Shown here: piece by piece, positions 32,033 through 34,656 of the stretch
Position numbering within the stretch: the stretch's first letter is position 1
Layout: every line of letters begins with the position of its first letter
Origin: Thoreauomyces humboldtii
Lineage: Eukaryota > Chytridiomycota > Chytridiomycetes > Spizellomycetales > Powellomycetaceae
Length of the DNA stretch: 34,656 bases
Direction: 5' to 3'
NCBI GenBank assembly: GCA_027596035.1
Contig: JADGJA010000166.1
Span: forward strand, 1-34,656
Position numbers and translations under genes: made by a program
Notes under the pieces: model-generated
Seen by the model: only the letters and a program-made list of their open reading frames with translations
Told to the model about the DNA's origin: nothing
Databases searched by the model: none

Positions 32033-34456
32033 ATGTCCCAGGTACCAGAGGCGACAGGAGCTTCCGTCGAGGAACCCTCGATCGAGCAGCTGCCCTTCGT
32101 CCCTTCCACAGCGCCATTGGACATCACTGCCTTCGCCTCCGCAGCTCCAGACTCCTCGGTCATGGATCTGGATCAGGTCAACTGGATGGATCAGATCTTG
32201 TCCTCCGTCATGCCGCTTCCCATCCCACACGACGTGGACCCGTTCGACGGACAGGAACCCGACGCGTTCTCCATGGCCTTGAACCCGGATGGTGTGGTCA
32301 CGGACCCGCTGGCTACGGGCATGCACACCCTGCTCCCAGAGCTGGACGACCAGGTCGATTGGATGGACCAGATCCTCGCGGGCGTCCTGCCACCACCACC
32401 GGCGGAAGAAGCCACCTTCGCCATCGACTCGCGTCCCTCCGTGGACAACCTCACCGCCGACTACCACGACGTCCAACAGTACCAGGAGCTCTTGCCCTTG
32501 GAGCTGCTGCAGGCGCCGGCGGTGGAACGCCCAGCGGTGGACCCTGCGAAGGCGTCCGCGGACGAGGTCGAGGACGAGGACGATGGCCATGTCCAGGACA
32601 TCAGCGACGAGGAGGGCGAGGTGGTGGAGGAGGAACTCATCTCGATCGTGTTGCCCGTAAAGGATTCCAAAAAGTCCTTGGACGTCGATGTGGCATCGGC
32701 GTTCGCTGCGATCGCCGACGCGACCGCAGAGGTCTCGACGCTGCCTGCCACGACTGCCACAACAACCACCACCACCACCACAGCGGTGTCGGACGCGCCA
32801 GCTGCGGAGAGCATCGAGGCGGAATCTTCGAAGAAGCCGGAAGAGCAGAAGGATGTGAAGAAGGAGGATGGCGCGGACGATGGAAAGGACAGTGACTTTG
32901 CGTTCAGCTCGGACGACGACTCGGATTCCGAGGACGACACGCCAAAGTTGACGTTCGCACAGAGGGAGAAGCTTCTCCAATCCATCGACGCCAACCCCGA
33001 AGATCCCGCCGACGCGGCCGCCAACCTACGTACGAAGAACGAGGTCGCGGATCTTCCCGCCATCAACCCCATCACGGAGCCCATCCCGGCCGACGCCATG
33101 CTCGTCGGCGTGGGTTCCGTCCACTCGACCGTGGGTGACCTCCTCATCATCCACACCCCGAGCGACGTGGACCAGGACAAGGCTCTGGACGCAGACACGG
33201 TGCTGGTAACGGGAGAACGGGAACCCATAGGAAAGATCTTCGAGACGTTCGGACCCGTCACCCGACCGTTCTACAGCGTGCGGTTCAACACGGCGGCAGA
33301 GGTCCCGGCCCTCCCTGTCGGAACTCCCGTCTTCGTCCCCCGCGCGCCCGGACTCGAAAAGGTCATCTTCACGCGCGCCCTCAAGGCGCTCAAGGGGAGC
33401 GACGCTTCCAACATCTACGACGAGGAGGTGGGCGTCGAGGAGATGGAGTTTTCGGACGACGAGCAGGAGATGGAGTACAGGAGGAACCTCAAGGCCGCGA
33501 GGAAACGAAGACGTCCCGACGGGGATGAGGGAGAAGCACCTCCCGCTGTGCCCGTGCCGGACGAGCTCGCCGACAGCGCAGAGTACATGCTCAACAGTCG
33601 ACCGTCCGCCGGTACCGCGCGAGGGGCGCCCAGAGGCGGTCGAGGGCGGGGCGGGTTCGAGCGTGGAGGAGGCTCGGATCGAGGAGGTGGAGGTGGGTTC
33701 GGTCGAGGAGGCGGGCGGGGCGGCGGATTCAACAGCAACAACAACAACAGCGGCGGTCACGACGGTGGAGAAGCTCGATCGCAGGGAAGAGGAGGTTCCT
33801 ACAACGCGAGAGGCGGCGGAAGCGGTTACGGCGCTGACCGACCGCAGCAGCAACAACAGCATCAACTCCCCTCCCGTCCCGTCGGAGCTCCTCCTCGCGT
33901 CTTTCCCCAGTCCTCACAACCATCACAGCAGTACGGACACCGGCAACCGTACCCGTACTCCCAGCAAGCGACGAACCCATACCAACCGCAGCAGCAGTAC
34001 GGGGGCTACAATCAACCACCTCAACAGCCTCAGCAACAGTATCAGCAAGGGTTCCCATCCCCCGGGATCCCAGGTGCACCTGCGACCGGTCAACCCGTCG
34101 GTCAAGGCTACACTGCCGCGCAGGTCGCCATGGCAGCCCTCAACATCTTGCAGCAACAACAACAGCAGCAACAACAGCAACATGCAGGCTACCCGGGTCA
34201 GCCACAACAACAACAACAGCAACAACCACCGCAAGCCTTCGACATGGCGAGCATGATGAGTCTGATGCAGGGCGTCATGCAAGGTCAGGGATTCCAGCAA
34301 CCCCCGCAACAGCTTCAGCAACAGCAGCATCAGCAACAACAACAGCAGCAGCAGCATCAATTTGGACAGCAGCCCCAACCGCCGTCGCAGCCTTCGGCTC
34401 CGGGTGCAGCCACTTCCAACAACGGTGCTCCACAACCTCCTCAGCAGCATCGGTAG
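32033..34456 (+). CDS. NAF1: H/ACA snoRNP assembly factor Naf1
   Basis: An intronless 807-residue protein. Naf1 loads onto new H/ACA RNAs with dyskerin/Cbf5 in the nucleus and is later replaced by Gar1. The Naf1/Gar1-like core is at about 356-450: MLVGVGSVHSTVGDLLIIHT, GKIFETFGPVTRPFYSVRF and LPVGTPVFVPRAPGLEKVIF. It is preceded by an acidic region ending SSDDDSDSEDD (about 290-305) and followed by an RGG-rich segment (about 535-575) and a Gln/Pro/Gly-rich tail with many Gln runs to the stop. Residues 47-56 and 106-115 repeat the motif DQV(N/D)WMDQIL. I start at Met 32033 rather than at the in-frame Met at 31895 because the upstream extension reads through promoter-like T-rich and TATA-like DNA. 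Only the Gar1-like core is conserved in length. Confidence 0.93.
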   Translation: MSQVPEATGASVEEPSIEQLPFVPSTAPLDITAFASAAPDSSVMDLDQVNWMDQILSSVMPLPIPHDVDPFDGQEPDAFSMALNPDGVVTDPLATGMHTLLPELDDQVDWMDQILAGVLPPPPAEEATFAIDSRPSVDNLTADYHDVQQYQELLPLELLQAPAVERPAVDPAKASADEVEDEDDGHVQDISDEEGEVVEEELISIVLPVKDSKKSLDVDVASAFAAIADATAEVSTLPATTATTTTTTTTAVSDAPAAESIEAESSKKPEEQKDVKKEDGADDGKDSDFAFSSDDDSDSEDDTPKLTFAQREKLLQSIDANPEDPADAAANLRTKNEVADLPAINPITEPIPADAMLVGVGSVHSTVGDLLIIHTPSDVDQDKALDADTVLVTGEREPIGKIFETFGPVTRPFYSVRFNTAAEVPALPVGTPVFVPRAPGLEKVIFTRALKALKGSDASNIYDEEVGVEEMEFSDDEQEMEYRRNLKAARKRRRPDGDEGEAPPAVPVPDELADSAEYMLNSRPSAGTARGAPRGGRGRGGFERGGGSDRGGGGGFGRGGGRGGGFNSNNNNSGGHDGGEARSQGRGGSYNARGGGSGYGADRPQQQQQHQLPSRPVGAPPRVFPQSSQPSQQYGHRQPYPYSQQATNPYQPQQQYGGYNQPPQQPQQQYQQGFPSPGIPGAPATGQPVGQGYTAAQVAMAALNILQQQQQQQQQQHAGYPGQPQQQQQQQPPQAFDMASMMSLMQGVMQGQGFQQPPQQLQQQQHQQQQQQQQHQFGQQPQPPSQPSAPGAATSNNGAPQPPQQHR
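33846..34440 (+). repeat. Gln-codon (CAG/CAA) rich repeat tract in NAF1
   Basis: Many interrupted CAA/CAG runs encode poly-Gln stretches in the NAF1 tail; the longest lie near 34150-34180 and 34313-34360. Mixed CAA and CAG codons suggest an old rather than recently expanded tract. Confidence 0.9.
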
Positions 34457-34656
34457 ATGGCGTGATGTACCTGGCCCCTGGCGTAATCCCAGACCTTTTC
34501 GTGCTCCCTTTTGATTCGGTAGCACGTCGAAGGTGGTCCATAGAATCAATGAATATCACGAGATCCCCATTTCAGCCTGGAGTAAAAAGAATGATCTCGA
34601 TTTGCTTCCGTGAATGACCGATTTTCCATGCCAGATGTTGGTCGGACGGTCAACCC
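34457..34656. other. 3' flank of NAF1
   Basis: About 200 bp to the window edge, with no gene seen. An aatgaatatcac patch at 34548-34559 may belong to 3'-end processing. Confidence 0.3.

Noticed and set aside
32461..33261. Minus-strand open frame of 266 codons inside NAF1
   Set aside because: Antisense shadow caused by biased codon use in NAF1; Ser- and Val-rich low complexity only.

Overview
The window is a stretch of fungal nuclear chromosome. Almost every gene carries short introns (about 55-100 nt) with GT-AG ends. The recognisable proteins are typical fungal or eukaryotic housekeeping factors: APC/C subunit Cdc27, type I arginine methyltransferase Hmt1/PRMT1, exosome subunit Rrp43, mitochondrial ATP synthase subunit f, an Ash1-type SET methyltransferase, the DENN protein Afi1, a Prm10/ThrE-like membrane protein and the H/ACA snoRNP factor Naf1. 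Dense introns, pyrimidine-rich promoters and moderately high GC suggest a basidiomycete, but the sequence alone does not settle the lineage.

Layout. 1-1625 (-): CDC27, running off the left edge. 2122-2796 (+): unrecognised 179-aa acidic protein. 3373-5463 (-): protein kinase with an altered catalytic loop and a large insert. 6422-7628 (+): PRMT1. 7974-9668 (-): a decayed gene, coding-like but broken by frame changes. 10721-11482 (-): F-box protein. 11690-13252 (+): leucine-rich-repeat protein in seven exons. 13486-14730 (-) and 14942-15553 (+): RRP43 and ATP17, divergent across a 211-bp promoter. 16097-17156 (+): DUF4385 protein. 17293-17654 (-): small glutaredoxin-like protein with a GC-AG intron. 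18241-21844 (+): Ash1-type H3K36 methyltransferase with repeated basic motifs. 22182-26353 (+): AFI1, 14 exons. 26354-28923: a 2.6-kb gap with no convincing gene, but with a TATA box, a long pyrimidine-rich repeat tract and a hairpin. 28924-31439 (-): PRM10/ThrE-like transporter, 10 exons. 32033-34456 (+): NAF1.

The genes do not form an operon-like system; they are a normal eukaryotic mixture with overlapping themes of RNA maturation (RRP43, NAF1), arginine and lysine methylation (PRMT1, Ash1) and protein turnover (CDC27, F-box). Naf1 has an RGG region, a typical substrate type for PRMT1, but that link is only inference. I found no mobile element with an intact coding region, no CRISPR array, and no tRNA or rRNA gene. 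The most unusual items are a probable 4-nt microexon in ATP17, the broken gene whose first four frame joins all go the same way, the repeat array in the Ash1 protein, the kinase with an unusual catalytic loop, and the TATA/pyrimidine/hairpin unit without an ORF. Exon boundaries were worked out by hand from splice signals, reading frame and family resemblance; none has transcript support here.
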